In this document: positions 15,580 to 23,703 of the stretch, piece by piece
Layout: the number at the start of each line of letters is the position of its first letter
Numbering within the stretch: the stretch's first letter is position 1
Assembly: GCF_023370775.1 (NCBI RefSeq)
Contig: NZ_JAMCCQ010000007.1
Location: 1 to 64,000 of the forward strand
DNA length: 64,000 nt
Reading direction: 5' to 3'
Source of the DNA: Marivita sp. GX14005
Lineage (GTDB): Bacteria; Pseudomonadota; Alphaproteobacteria; Rhodobacterales; Rhodobacteraceae
Notes under the pieces: generated by a model
Database searches by the model: none
Seen by the model: only the letters and a program-made list of their open reading frames with translations
Told to the model about the DNA's origin: nothing
Translations under genes and position numbers: made by a program

Positions 15580-16320
15580 ATGCCGCAGCACAGGACCGAA
15601 AAGGCGTTGCCGCGGCTCGGGATGACGCGGCATCTGCCCGAGGATCGATGGGCGCGCCTTGCCGCGCGCATCTCGCGGATCGACACCCATGCCGCCGGCA
15701 CCGTGCTCAGCCGGCGCGGCGAACGGCTCGAGCAGAGCCTTCTCGTCCTGAGCGGCATCGTCGTGCGCTCCATCCCCCGCGCCAACGGCGCGCGCAGCAC
15801 CGTCGTGGCGTTGCAGGTGCCGGGCGATTTCGTCGATCTGCACGGCTTTCCGCTCAAGCGGCTCGATCATGATGTCGTCACGCTCACCGAAACCGAAATG
15901 GCGGTGATCGCCCATGCCGATCTTGCCGCCCTCGTCGATGCCGACTTGCCGCTCGCCCGCCTGCTCTGGTCGCTGACGCTGATCGACGCGTCGATCCACC
16001 GGCACTGGGCGATGCGCAACAGCGCGATGCGGGCGCTGGGGCGGGTGGCGAATTTCTTCTGCGAGATCGACACGCGGATGAACGCGGTGCATCGCGCGAT
16101 GCGAAACGTGCATGAAATCGGCCTCACCCAGGCCGATATCGCCGATGCCTGCGGGCTGACCACGGCCCATGTCAACCGCGTGCTCAGGGATCTGCGCGAG
16201 GATGGCAGCGCCGCCTTCCAGGCGGGCGTCCTGCATGTGCATGACCGCCCCGCCCTGCACCGCCTCGGCGCGTTCAATGCCGGGTATCTCTACCTGCCGG
16301 AGCCCGGCGCGCCGGTCTGA
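15580..16320 (+). CDS. Crp/Fnr-family transcriptional regulator
   Basis: I take ATG 15580 (MPQHRTEKALPRLG) as the start; an in-frame ATG at 15505 would add 25 poorly coded residues. The 246-residue protein has an N-terminal cyclic-nucleotide-binding-like barrel (GTVLSRRGERLEQSLLVLSG, VVALQVPGDFVDLHGFPL) and a C-terminal winged helix with IGLTQADIADACGLTTAHVN and RVLRDLREDG. No Cys cluster for an iron-sulfur centre is visible, so it is not a classical Fnr oxygen sensor; the ligand is unknown. Related proteins in this group often act as stress or nitrogen-oxide regulators. It sits alone between the toxin-antitoxin pair and the phosphorelay genes. Confidence 0.85.
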   Translation: MPQHRTEKALPRLGMTRHLPEDRWARLAARISRIDTHAAGTVLSRRGERLEQSLLVLSGIVVRSIPRANGARSTVVALQVPGDFVDLHGFPLKRLDHDVVTLTETEMAVIAHADLAALVDADLPLARLLWSLTLIDASIHRHWAMRNSAMRALGRVANFFCEIDTRMNAVHRAMRNVHEIGLTQADIADACGLTTAHVNRVLRDLREDGSAAFQAGVLHVHDRPALHRLGAFNAGYLYLPEPGAPV

Positions 16321-16460
16321 CGAATGGGCGGGCCGGTTCGAAAACCGCCGCTTCGCTGAAATTATGCCCCAGTATTGTCATAAATTGTCGCCAAGACGGG
16401 GACAGTGTTGTGACCGCAGGTTCCCTGTTTCCTCCTTTTCCAGAACTCGCAGGACCCGAA

Positions 16461-17429
16461 ATGAAAATTCTTGTCGTCGACGATGATCCCCTGTTCCTCG
16501 ATCTGATGGAGCAGACGCTGCGCGCTTTGGGCTATTCGGATATCTATCAAGCGTCCTCCGCGCATGAGGCCCTGCGCGCTGCCAATACGGCGAAGACACC
16601 GTTCCAGTGTTTCCTGCTCGATATCCAGATGCCGGGCATGGACGGGATCGAGCTTTGTGAAATCCTCCGCGAATCCCCCGAATACGCCTATACGCCGATC
16701 GTCATGGTCACCGCGATGACCGAAAAGCATTTCGTGGATCAGGCCTTCCGGGCCGGGGCGAACGATTACGTGACCAAGCCCATCGAGACGGTGGAGATCA
16801 AGGCCCGGATGGGCATGGTGCAAAAGCTCCTGTCGGAGCGGATGATCTCCGGCACGCTGCAATCGCAACTACATGAAACCGAAGCCGCTTTCGGCCGGCA
16901 GATCGCATTCGACGAAGCCTTTGGCCTGCCCGAACTGTCGCGGACAATGCCCTTTGCCAGCCTTGAGAACTATGTTTTGAGGCTCGGCAACATGCGCATG
17001 ATCGCCAATGTCGCCATCGGCTTTCACGTCGAGAACGCGGCCGATCTCTATGCCGCCTCCAGCGGGGTCGAATTCGTCGACGGCATGTCTGAGATCGCCT
17101 CGGTCATCGGCGAGACGCTGCCCGGCCCGGCGAATTTCCTCGCCTATGCCGGATCGGGAGATTTCTGCGCCATCATCCCGCGGCTGGCCCCGTTCGATCC
17201 CGAGGAGGCGGCCATGACGATCAATGACCGTCTCGACCAGATGACGCGATACGTGTTCGGAACATCGCAAACACCGCGCGTTCGGGTCGGCCGGCCGCAA
17301 TCGAACGGGTTGTTCTCGTTCAAGGATCCGTCCGCCGTTCTCGTCGGCGCGATCCACGATGCCCGGAGCCGGAACGCCCCGCGTGCCGCGGCATCCGCAG
17401 CGCCGGAATATCACCGCCATGAGAGCTGA
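16461..17429 (+). CDS. Response regulator with REC domain and GGDEF-like output domain
   Basis: Starting at ATG 16461 (MKILVVDDDPLFLDLMEQ), the protein is 322 residues. The receiver domain is complete: acidic pocket at 7-9, phospho-acceptor Asp54 in LLDIQMPGMDG, Thr84 and Lys106 in YVTKPIE. The C-terminal domain (about 150-320) has the size and pattern of a diguanylate cyclase-like fold but lacks a GGDEF signature, so it is probably a non-catalytic sensor or binding domain. It overlaps the following Hpt gene by 11 bp, suggesting a shared phosphorelay. Confidence 0.75.
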   Translation: MKILVVDDDPLFLDLMEQTLRALGYSDIYQASSAHEALRAANTAKTPFQCFLLDIQMPGMDGIELCEILRESPEYAYTPIVMVTAMTEKHFVDQAFRAGANDYVTKPIETVEIKARMGMVQKLLSERMISGTLQSQLHETEAAFGRQIAFDEAFGLPELSRTMPFASLENYVLRLGNMRMIANVAIGFHVENAADLYAASSGVEFVDGMSEIASVIGETLPGPANFLAYAGSGDFCAIIPRLAPFDPEEAAMTINDRLDQMTRYVFGTSQTPRVRVGRPQSNGLFSFKDPSAVLVGAIHDARSRNAPRAAASAAPEYHRHES

Positions 17430-17787
17430 TGCCTGCATCACCCGAACGGCCGAGACCGCGATCTCCGCGCTGCGGCGCCGGTTTCTGGACGATCTGGAAT
17501 TTCGCCTCGCAGATATCGATCGCGCCGCGCAGGACTGCCGGCGGCCCGAAAACCCCGAAGCGTTCGCGCGGCTTGCCGGATTGTGTCACAAGCTCGCCGG
17601 CGTGGCCGCCTCTTTCGGGTTTCCGCAGCTCGGCGAGGAGGCGCGCGCCGTCGAGCTCGGTGCAAACGCCCTTTCCGGGGCGCCTTCGCAGCAGGCGCGG
17701 GATGCGGTTCTGGCGCGCGCCGAACATCTGCTCGATCTCATGGAGGATATTCTCGAAACCCCGCAGCCAGAGGTGCCGCGGCGGTGA
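17419..17787 (+). CDS. Histidine phosphotransfer (Hpt) protein
   Basis: A 122-residue helical protein starting MRADACITRTAETAI. The Hpt motif is RLAGLCHKLAGVAASFGFPQ with the phosphorylatable His57, followed by LGEEARAVE, as in free-standing Hpt proteins that pass phosphate between receivers. The ATG lies inside the end of the preceding response-regulator gene (11-bp overlap). With a histidine kinase and another receiver downstream, this forms a complete phosphorelay set. Confidence 0.8.
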   Translation: MRADACITRTAETAISALRRRFLDDLEFRLADIDRAAQDCRRPENPEAFARLAGLCHKLAGVAASFGFPQLGEEARAVELGANALSGAPSQQARDAVLARAEHLLDLMEDILETPQPEVPRR

Positions 17788-17929
17788 AACAGGAAGCACG
17801 CGGGGAGATGAAGCATGATGTCGCAGCCTCGCGTTTTCCGGAAATGGTCTCAATTCAACCTTTCTGCCGGCCTATGAAAACGACAGCCTGTCAGAGGCCG
17901 GCAAATATCGATAGCGTGCAGGGTGTGTG

Positions 17930-19123
17930 ATGGTCGCAGCGTTGAACTCATTGACGAATATCAGGTATTTTCACAAATCCCATCTGTCTTTCCCGGCGCT
18001 CTTCAAGACGGTGTTCCGACGGATTTTCCGCACCCCGTCCTCTCCGTCCGGCGAGCGGCAGGAAGCGGCGGCCGTCGACGACATGCTGCACGCCGCCCTC
18101 GAGCATCTGAACGAGGACGTCTATCTCTACGATGCCGAAACGCTCGAATTGCGCTACCTGAACCGCGAGGCGCGCGCGCGTTGCCGATGGCGCGAGAGCG
18201 ATCTGCAGGGCAAGCGGATCGGCGATACGGTTCCGGGCTTCGATATGGATCTGTTCCGCCAGCATACCGATCCGCTTCTTTCGGGCGAAAAGGATGCCAC
18301 GACGATCCAGGCGATGCATGCCAAGGGGCCGGTGGAAGTCGTCACCAGATTGATCCTCGGCTCGGATGGGAAGCGGCTTTTCGTCTCGACCTTGCGCGAT
18401 CTGTCCGAACGCCACGAGATCGAACAGGCCAGGATGCAGACGATCTCGATGATCAGCCACGAGCTTCGCACGCCGCTGACCTCGATCAAGGGGGCGCTCG
18501 CGCTGTTGAACTCGGGGGCCCTGGGCGGGATGTCGCCGCAGGCGGGCGATATCCTGGCCATCGCGAACCGCAACAGCGACCGTTTGCTGAACATGATCAA
18601 CGACATTCTCGATTACGAGAAACTGGCCTCGGACAAGATGACCTTCTCCGATGTCAGGATCGATCTGCACAAGCTGGTGCTGGAAGCGCTGGAAAACATG
18701 AAGGGCTATGCGGAGCTCAACCATGTCAGGCTGCGGCTCGAACGCCCCGACACGCCCGCCCGCGCGTTCGGCGATCCCAACCGGCTGATGCAGGTGCTGG
18801 TCAATCTCATTTCGAACGCCGCGAAATTCTCTCCCGATAACGGGGAGGTCACGATCCGGCTCGAAAGGATCGACGGTGGATGGCGTCTTTCGGTTCACGA
18901 CAACGGGCCGGGCATTCCCGAAGCGATGATCGCGAAGATCGGCCAGCCCTTCCTGCAACTGGAGGCGACACAGAACAAGAAACATCTCGGAACCGGGCTC
19001 GGCCTGACCATCGTGAAGCGTATCCTGTCGCATTATCGCCTGGGGCTTCTGGTGACATCGCGGGAAGGTCATGGCAGCGAGTTCGCCTTCGAGATGCCCG
19101 ATGACATGCAGGAGGCGGCCTGA
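17930..19123 (+). CDS. PAS-domain sensor histidine kinase
   Basis: About 397 residues (GTG 17927 is directly followed by ATG 17930). There is no clear transmembrane helix, so the kinase is probably cytoplasmic. A PAS domain spans about 55-160 (LNEDVYLYDAETLELRYLNR, LFVSTLRDLSERHE), then the H-box ISMISHELRTPLTSIKGALA with the autophosphorylated His near 177, the N-box (LMQVLVNLISNAAKFSPDNG), and ATP-lid motifs DNGPGIPEA and GTGLGLTIVKRIL. The ligand seen by the PAS domain is unknown. It lies between the Hpt gene and a single-domain response regulator, likely its partners. Confidence 0.88.
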   Translation: MVAALNSLTNIRYFHKSHLSFPALFKTVFRRIFRTPSSPSGERQEAAAVDDMLHAALEHLNEDVYLYDAETLELRYLNREARARCRWRESDLQGKRIGDTVPGFDMDLFRQHTDPLLSGEKDATTIQAMHAKGPVEVVTRLILGSDGKRLFVSTLRDLSERHEIEQARMQTISMISHELRTPLTSIKGALALLNSGALGGMSPQAGDILAIANRNSDRLLNMINDILDYEKLASDKMTFSDVRIDLHKLVLEALENMKGYAELNHVRLRLERPDTPARAFGDPNRLMQVLVNLISNAAKFSPDNGEVTIRLERIDGGWRLSVHDNGPGIPEAMIAKIGQPFLQLEATQNKKHLGTGLGLTIVKRILSHYRLGLLVTSREGHGSEFAFEMPDDMQEAA

Positions 19124-19157
19124 TGCGGGCGCCGATTTTGCGATGAAAGGACGAGGC

Positions 19158-19559
19158 ATGGAGCTTGAGACGATCGTTCACGTGGACGATGACGAGGATA
19201 TCCGCACGATCGTGCAGATCGCGATCGAAACCGTCGGACAGATGAAGCTGGTGCAATTCGCGGACGGACCTTCGGCGCTGGCGGGGCTGGACGGGCCGGC
19301 GCCCGATCTTTTCCTCTTGGATGTGATGATGCCGGGCATGACCGGACAGGAACTGAGGACCGAGATCGCGAAAAACCCGCGTTTCGCGAATGTGCCGACC
19401 GTCTTCGTCACGGCAAAGGCCGAAGACAGTTTCACCGATCGGCTACGCGCGAGCGGCGCGCTGGCGGTGATCACGAAACCTTTCGATCCGATGACGCTGG
19501 CCGACACGCTGAAGACCATCTGGAGCGAAAACCGCGATCGTCTGGACAAGGCCGGCTGA
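19158..19559 (+). CDS. Single-domain response regulator (CheY-like)
   Basis: A 133-residue receiver starting MELETIVHVDDDEDIRTIVQ. All receiver residues are present: acidic pocket near 10-13, phospho-acceptor Asp55 in FLLDVMMPGMTG, Thr85 and Lys107 in ITKPFD. There is no output domain, so it would act by protein contact or as a phosphate shuttle in the relay with the upstream kinase and Hpt protein. An in-frame ATG at 19143 would add five residues. Confidence 0.85.
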   Translation: MELETIVHVDDDEDIRTIVQIAIETVGQMKLVQFADGPSALAGLDGPAPDLFLLDVMMPGMTGQELRTEIAKNPRFANVPTVFVTAKAEDSFTDRLRASGALAVITKPFDPMTLADTLKTIWSENRDRLDKAG

Positions 19560-19791
19560 CGGGCCGGCCAAGAAGATGAAATACGCTTTGCAACTCCCTG
19601 ATCTTGCAGGATTTCATTACACTCCACATCGCCCCGCCGATCGATGAGTCTTCGGCCCTGGCCGGTGCGCGCGCTTGCAACCTCCGAGGCAGGCGGCATA
19701 ATCGCCGGCACGAGACGCGGGGGCCGGTCCGGCCCCCCGGCCCTGCCTTGCCATCGCAAGAACGGGCTCGATAACAGGGAGATAAACACAT

Positions 19792-20766
19792 ATGTTGAAG
19801 TATATTCTGTCCGCCTCGGCCCTTGCGGCGGCCGCCCCGGGGCTTGTCGCCGCCGAAGAATGCGGCGAGGTGAGCATCACCGAGATGTCCTTCGCCTCGG
19901 CCATCGTGACCACCGAAATCGCCTCTTTCCTGATGGAGCAGGGCTATGGCTGCGATGTCACGCGGGTGCCGTCCGACACGATCCCGGCGCTCACATCGCT
20001 GGCCGAGAATGGCGAGCCCGACATCGTCACCGAGCTTTGGGTCAATTCCGCCGGAAGCGCCTATGACAAGCTCAAGGCCGATGGCGTGATCGTCGACATG
20101 GCGCCCGTGCTCGATCCCGGCGGGGTGGAGGCGTGGTGGATCCCCACCTATCTCGCCGAGGACCATCCCGAGCTGACCACCATCCAGGGCATTCTCGACA
20201 ATCCCGATCTCGTCGGCGGGCGGTTCAACAACTGCCCCGATGGCGGCTGGGTGTGCAACATCATCAACGCCAACATCGCCCGCGCCTACGGGCTCGAAGA
20301 GGCCGGGATCGAGGTGTTCGACCACGGCAGCGGCGAGACGCTCGCCGCATCGCTGGCGGCGGCCTACGAGAACCGCGAGCCGTGGTTCGGCTACTATTGG
20401 GAGCCGACGGCGATCATGGGGCGGTTCGACATGACGATGGTCGATATCGGCGATGTCGATCTCGAGGCGCATGAGGCCAATCTCGATCCCGATGTCACCG
20501 ATCCCAAGCCCAGCCGTTACCCGCCCAGCCTCGTCTACACGGTGGCGACCACCGATTTCGTCGAGGAGTATCCCGAGGTCGCCAAGCTGATCGGCAATAT
20601 CAGCTTCGGCACCGACGAGATGAGCGCGCTTCTGGCCTGGAAGGGCGAGAACAATGCCACTGCCGAGGAAACCGCCGTTCATTTCCTGACCACAAAGCAG
20701 GATGTCTGGCGCGACTGGCTGAATGACGACGCCCGCGCGCGGCTGTCAAAACTGCTCGACGGCTAA
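19792..20766 (+). CDS. ProX-like glycine betaine/choline ABC substrate-binding protein (orphan copy)
   Basis: A 324-residue exported protein with a signal peptide (MLKYILSASALAAAAPGLVA, cleavage before AEECGEV). It has the OpuAC/ProX fold hallmarks: VPSDTIPALTSLAENGEPDI, PGGVEAWWIPTYLAEDHPEL, RFNNCPDGGWVCNI and EPWFGYYWEPTAIMG, with aromatic residues that usually cage quaternary amines. No permease or ATPase gene is adjacent, so it may deliver ligand to the proWV transporter at 56778-58889, which has its own paralogous ProX (59107-60075). Regulation is not evident. A bidirectional hairpin follows the gene. Confidence 0.85.
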   Translation: MLKYILSASALAAAAPGLVAAEECGEVSITEMSFASAIVTTEIASFLMEQGYGCDVTRVPSDTIPALTSLAENGEPDIVTELWVNSAGSAYDKLKADGVIVDMAPVLDPGGVEAWWIPTYLAEDHPELTTIQGILDNPDLVGGRFNNCPDGGWVCNIINANIARAYGLEEAGIEVFDHGSGETLAASLAAAYENREPWFGYYWEPTAIMGRFDMTMVDIGDVDLEAHEANLDPDVTDPKPSRYPPSLVYTVATTDFVEEYPEVAKLIGNISFGTDEMSALLAWKGENNATAEETAVHFLTTKQDVWRDWLNDDARARLSKLLDG

Positions 20767-20824
20767 TTATCGGATCTTCCCGAAGACGCGGGGGCTCGAC
20801 GGCCCAGCCTTGACGGCAAATGTG

Positions 20825-20852
20825 AAAGCGGCGCCCGATCTGGCGCTGCTTT
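20825..20852. terminator. Bidirectional hairpin between the ProX-like gene and a toxin gene
   Basis: Eleven bases (20825-20835, AAAGCGGCGCC) pair with 20842-20852 (GGCGCTGCTTT) with one G-T wobble, around a six-base loop. AT pairs at both ends give T-runs on both strands, and the genes on each side converge on it. Confidence 0.6.
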
Positions 20853-20859
20853 CAACGCA

Positions 20860-21141
20860 TCAATAACCGGCACCTTGCCTGGTATCCCAAAGGCGCAGGA
20901 TCTCGATTCTGGTCGCTGCCACGCGGTAGATGAGCGTGAACGGTGTCCGAGGGATCGAAAGCTCGCGCACGTTTTCCCGAGCATCGCTTGGGTGACCGGC
21001 ATAGGGATTGGCCGCCAGCGTCATCTGAATGGCTTTCAGGTGAGCGCGGGCCTTTGCGCTGCCTTCAGGAAAGACGGAACGATAATAGTAGCGGAACCAT
21101 TGGATGTCCTGCGCCGTATCTTCGAGGAAGACGATCTTCAT
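20860..21141 (-). CDS. RelE/ParE-family toxin
   Basis: A 93-residue toxin of typical length: MKIVFLEDTAQDIQWFRYYY at the start, then NPYAGHPSDARENVRELSIP and TPFTLIYRVAATRIEILRLW at the end, where the usual conserved Arg and hydrophobic strand are found. ParE/RelE toxins act on gyrase or translation; the target here is not shown. The start overlaps the stop of the antitoxin by four bases, as in standard modules. Such systems favour plasmid maintenance. Confidence 0.85.
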   Translation of the reverse strand: MKIVFLEDTAQDIQWFRYYYRSVFPEGSAKARAHLKAIQMTLAANPYAGHPSDARENVRELSIPRTPFTLIYRVAATRIEILRLWDTRQGAGY

Positions 21142-21428
21142 CCACTGTCGGGCGTGATGTCTGCTTTCGGCGAGGGAACCTCGTTCCGGGTGTCCCAGGA
21201 CTCGATCCAGTCATTCATCGCCTCGGCGGAAATGAACCTCCCCTGGTCTGCCCGCTCCAGAGCGGCCTCGATCGCCGCGCGCTTTGCAGCCTTGGCTTCC
21301 AGCATCGAGCGAATGGCGCGCACCGCCAGTTGGGTAGGCGGCCGATCCTCGATCGCCGCTTCCCGTTCAAGCGATTGCCTGAGCGCCTCGTCCAGACGAA
21401 TTGAGTAAGGTGCGGTGCCCAATGTCAT
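21138..21428 (-). CDS. CopG/RHH-type antitoxin
   Basis: A 96-residue protein starting at ATG 21426-21428 (MTLGTAPYSIRLDEALRQSL). The N-terminal ribbon-helix-helix is PYSIRLDEALRQSLEREA followed by RPPTQLAVRAIRSMLEAK, and the C-terminal arm contains ADQGRFISAEAMNDWIESW, which would contact the toxin. It precedes the ParE-like toxin with a four-base overlap. A longer frame upstream to 21554 is not likely to be used because it would cross the probable promoter. Confidence 0.78.
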   Translation of the reverse strand: MTLGTAPYSIRLDEALRQSLEREAAIEDRPPTQLAVRAIRSMLEAKAAKRAAIEAALERADQGRFISAEAMNDWIESWDTRNEVPSPKADITPDSG

Positions 21429-21592
21429 ATCCTTTCGTCTACGTTGTAATACAGCGTAATACAACATCGGGCAAGGCCCAAGGATGTCACGAAAGATGCC
21501 TTCTTGGGATTCTTCTTTTTCGTATCTTACGGTTGGCGACCCACCTTCATGCAAGACCCGAGATTTCCAAGTCAGTCCTTTGACAAAAAGTA

Positions 21593-22765
21593 TTAACCCG
21601 CAATCTTGCGCTGGCGATCGAGCGTTGCAACCGACCTTGGCGCAAGCCGCAGCTGCAGTGAGGAGAAAGCAGCTGTCGCTGCGGGCGCGGCGCGGGCCGA
21701 CATCGCGCTGGCATAGAGCGTCTCGAACCGTGCCACCATCCGGGAGAGGGTGAAGCGCTCCATGACCCGCTCGCGCGGCAGGTGGGGCGGGATGCGCAGG
21801 GCATGCCGCAGCGCCTCTGCCAGGGCTTCGGGCGTGTCGTCTTGCGCGATGGCGCCCGCCTCCCCGATCACCTCCGCCGCCGCGCCATTGCCGAGCGCGG
21901 CCACCGGCAGGCCCGTCGCCATCGCCTCCACGGCGGCAAGGCCGAAGGGCTCTTCCCAGAGCGGGGTGAACATCAGCGCCGAGGCTTGCCCATAGGCACG
22001 GGCGAGATCCGCGGCCGGCAGATGGCCGAGATGGCGGATCCGCGCGTTCAGATGGGGGGCGATCTCGTCTTCGAAATAGTCGCGATGCTCGATCACGCCG
22101 CAGATCGCCAGCGGGATATCCGCCAGCCTTGCCGCCTGCACGGCCAGATGCGTGCCCTTGGTCGGCGTGATGCGCCCCGACCAGATCGCCGAGCCGTCGC
22201 CGCCGGGGCGGAAGGGCCAGGCCTCCGGGTCGATCCCGTTATGCACCGCGAAGGCGGTCTCCGGCGCGCCGTCCGGCCACCAGATGCCGCGCTGGCGGCG
22301 CGAGGTGACGGCGGAGAGGTTCCAGGGCGCGGCGCTGTCCTCCACCGCGCGGCGCAGCGCGCCGAAGGGCGGGATATGCAGCGAGGTGACCATCGCCAGC
22401 CGCCGCTCCCGCGCAAGACGCGGGATGAAGCGATGCAGGCAATTGTTGTGGATCACATCGAAATCGCCCTCCAGCAAGAGCCGACCGGCCCGTGCGAAAC
22501 AGGCATCGAGATGATCGTTCAGCGCATCGGTGCCGTGATAGTCGTGCCACGGAAACCGGCGGTCGTAATGCTCGTCCAGGATCGGCAGCAGATCCACCCC
22601 GCCGGGCAGCCCCGCGCGGCTGTCGCCGCTGGCCAGCAGCGTCACGCGATGCCCCGCCGCCGCCAATGCGCGCGCCAAATGCCAGGTGAACGCCTCCATC
22701 CCGCCCTTGAAGGGCGGTGCGATCGGGTGGCGCACATGGGCGACGATCGCGATGCGCAGGCTCAT
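21593..22765 (-). CDS. GT4-family glycosyltransferase
   Basis: A 390-residue GT-B glycosyltransferase. The N-terminal domain has HPIAPPFKGGMEAFTWHLAR, the acceptor-side Gly-rich loop; the C-terminal domain has SGRITPTKGTHLAVQAARL, and the nucleotide-sugar EX7E motif in EEPFGLAAVEAMATGLPVAA. It is the last of four overlapping genes on this strand (4-bp overlap with the upstream GT2 gene). The sugar and acceptor are not known; the operon suggests a small glycoside or cell-surface glycan. The last ~35 residues are a variable tail. Confidence 0.85.
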   Translation of the reverse strand: MSLRIAIVAHVRHPIAPPFKGGMEAFTWHLARALAAAGHRVTLLASGDSRAGLPGGVDLLPILDEHYDRRFPWHDYHGTDALNDHLDACFARAGRLLLEGDFDVIHNNCLHRFIPRLARERRLAMVTSLHIPPFGALRRAVEDSAAPWNLSAVTSRRQRGIWWPDGAPETAFAVHNGIDPEAWPFRPGGDGSAIWSGRITPTKGTHLAVQAARLADIPLAICGVIEHRDYFEDEIAPHLNARIRHLGHLPAADLARAYGQASALMFTPLWEEPFGLAAVEAMATGLPVAALGNGAAAEVIGEAGAIAQDDTPEALAEALRHALRIPPHLPRERVMERFTLSRMVARFETLYASAMSARAAPAATAAFSSLQLRLAPRSVATLDRQRKIAG

Positions 22766-23703
22766 TCGGCGGCGATCCGGCCCTGCGCCTCCAGCCGCCG
22801 CAGCACCCGCGCGGTGTTGGCGTAGGGCATGTGCGATTGCTGCCGGCAGAGCGCGAAATCGGCCTCGCCGGGTTCCCGCGCGACTTGAAGCTCTCCGTCA
22901 ACCTCTTCGATCAAGCCCATGGTGCGGAACGCATAAAGCCAATGCTCCATCGTCCGGTGCCCCCATTTGGAGGCGAAGATCGCGGTGTTTCGCAGGATCG
23001 AGGGGATGTGATGGATCGGCGGCATGCAATGGGGGTGATGCTGGTGATAGACGCAAGCCCCCTTGGCCCAGTGGATCTCCATGCCGATCTGATGCAGCTG
23101 GCGGCCGAAATCGGTATCCTCGCCGCCATAGCCCACGAAGCGTTCGTCGAAACCGCCCGTGCGGTCCCAGTCGCTGCGGTGCATGGTGAAGTTGAGCGAC
23201 CAGAAACAGCGGTAATCCTCGCAGCGGCGCAGCCCTTCGGGGGGCGGGCCCTGCCGGTCGGAATGGCGCTCCGCAACGGCGCGGAAATCGGCGTAGCGCC
23301 AATCGCCCGTAGCCGCGCCGGCGGGCAGATAGGCGACCTCGCCCATGATGAGCCCGCGTCCGGGCTGCGCATAGCGGGTGTAATCGGCGATCAGACCGGG
23401 ATCCGGGATGCAATCGACATCGAGAAAGACCAGCACATCGCCCCGCGCGGCCTCCGCCACGGCGTTGCGCGCCCGGGCCAGCGGCAGCTCCTCGCCCGGA
23501 ATGCGGATCTGGCGGATGGGAAAACCGGTCTCGGGCAGGTCTTCGTAAAGCGCATCCTGCATCACCCCGATGACCAGTTCGGCCGGCGGCACGCTTTGCC
23601 GTGTCAGGCCCAGCACCACGTTGCGCAGGTGATCCTCGCGCCCGCGGGCGATGGTCAGGGCGCTGGCTTGGCCTTCAGCCGGGGAATTGAACGAGACGGT
23701 CAT
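22762..23703 (-). CDS. GT2-family glycosyltransferase (galactosyltransferase-like)
   Basis: A 313-residue GT-A enzyme. Its N-terminus carries the nucleotide-binding region ELPLARARNAVAEAARGDVL, then the DXD-like FLDVDCIPDPG; the second half has the galactosyltransferase-type motif RTGGFDERFVGYGGEDTDFG, where ED is the catalytic acid region. There is no membrane anchor. It overlaps the upstream GT28-like gene by 29 bp and the downstream GT4 gene by 4 bp, so all are translated together. Substrates are not predictable from sequence. Confidence 0.82.
   Translation of the reverse strand: MTVSFNSPAEGQASALTIARGREDHLRNVVLGLTRQSVPPAELVIGVMQDALYEDLPETGFPIRQIRIPGEELPLARARNAVAEAARGDVLVFLDVDCIPDPGLIADYTRYAQPGRGLIMGEVAYLPAGAATGDWRYADFRAVAERHSDRQGPPPEGLRRCEDYRCFWSLNFTMHRSDWDRTGGFDERFVGYGGEDTDFGRQLHQIGMEIHWAKGACVYHQHHPHCMPPIHHIPSILRNTAIFASKWGHRTMEHWLYAFRTMGLIEEVDGELQVAREPGEADFALCRQQSHMPYANTARVLRRLEAQGRIAAE

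Noticed and set aside
17948-19159. A 403-codon minus-strand frame over the histidine kinase gene
   Set aside because: The kinase on the plus strand has all H, N and G boxes; the antisense product has none of any family.
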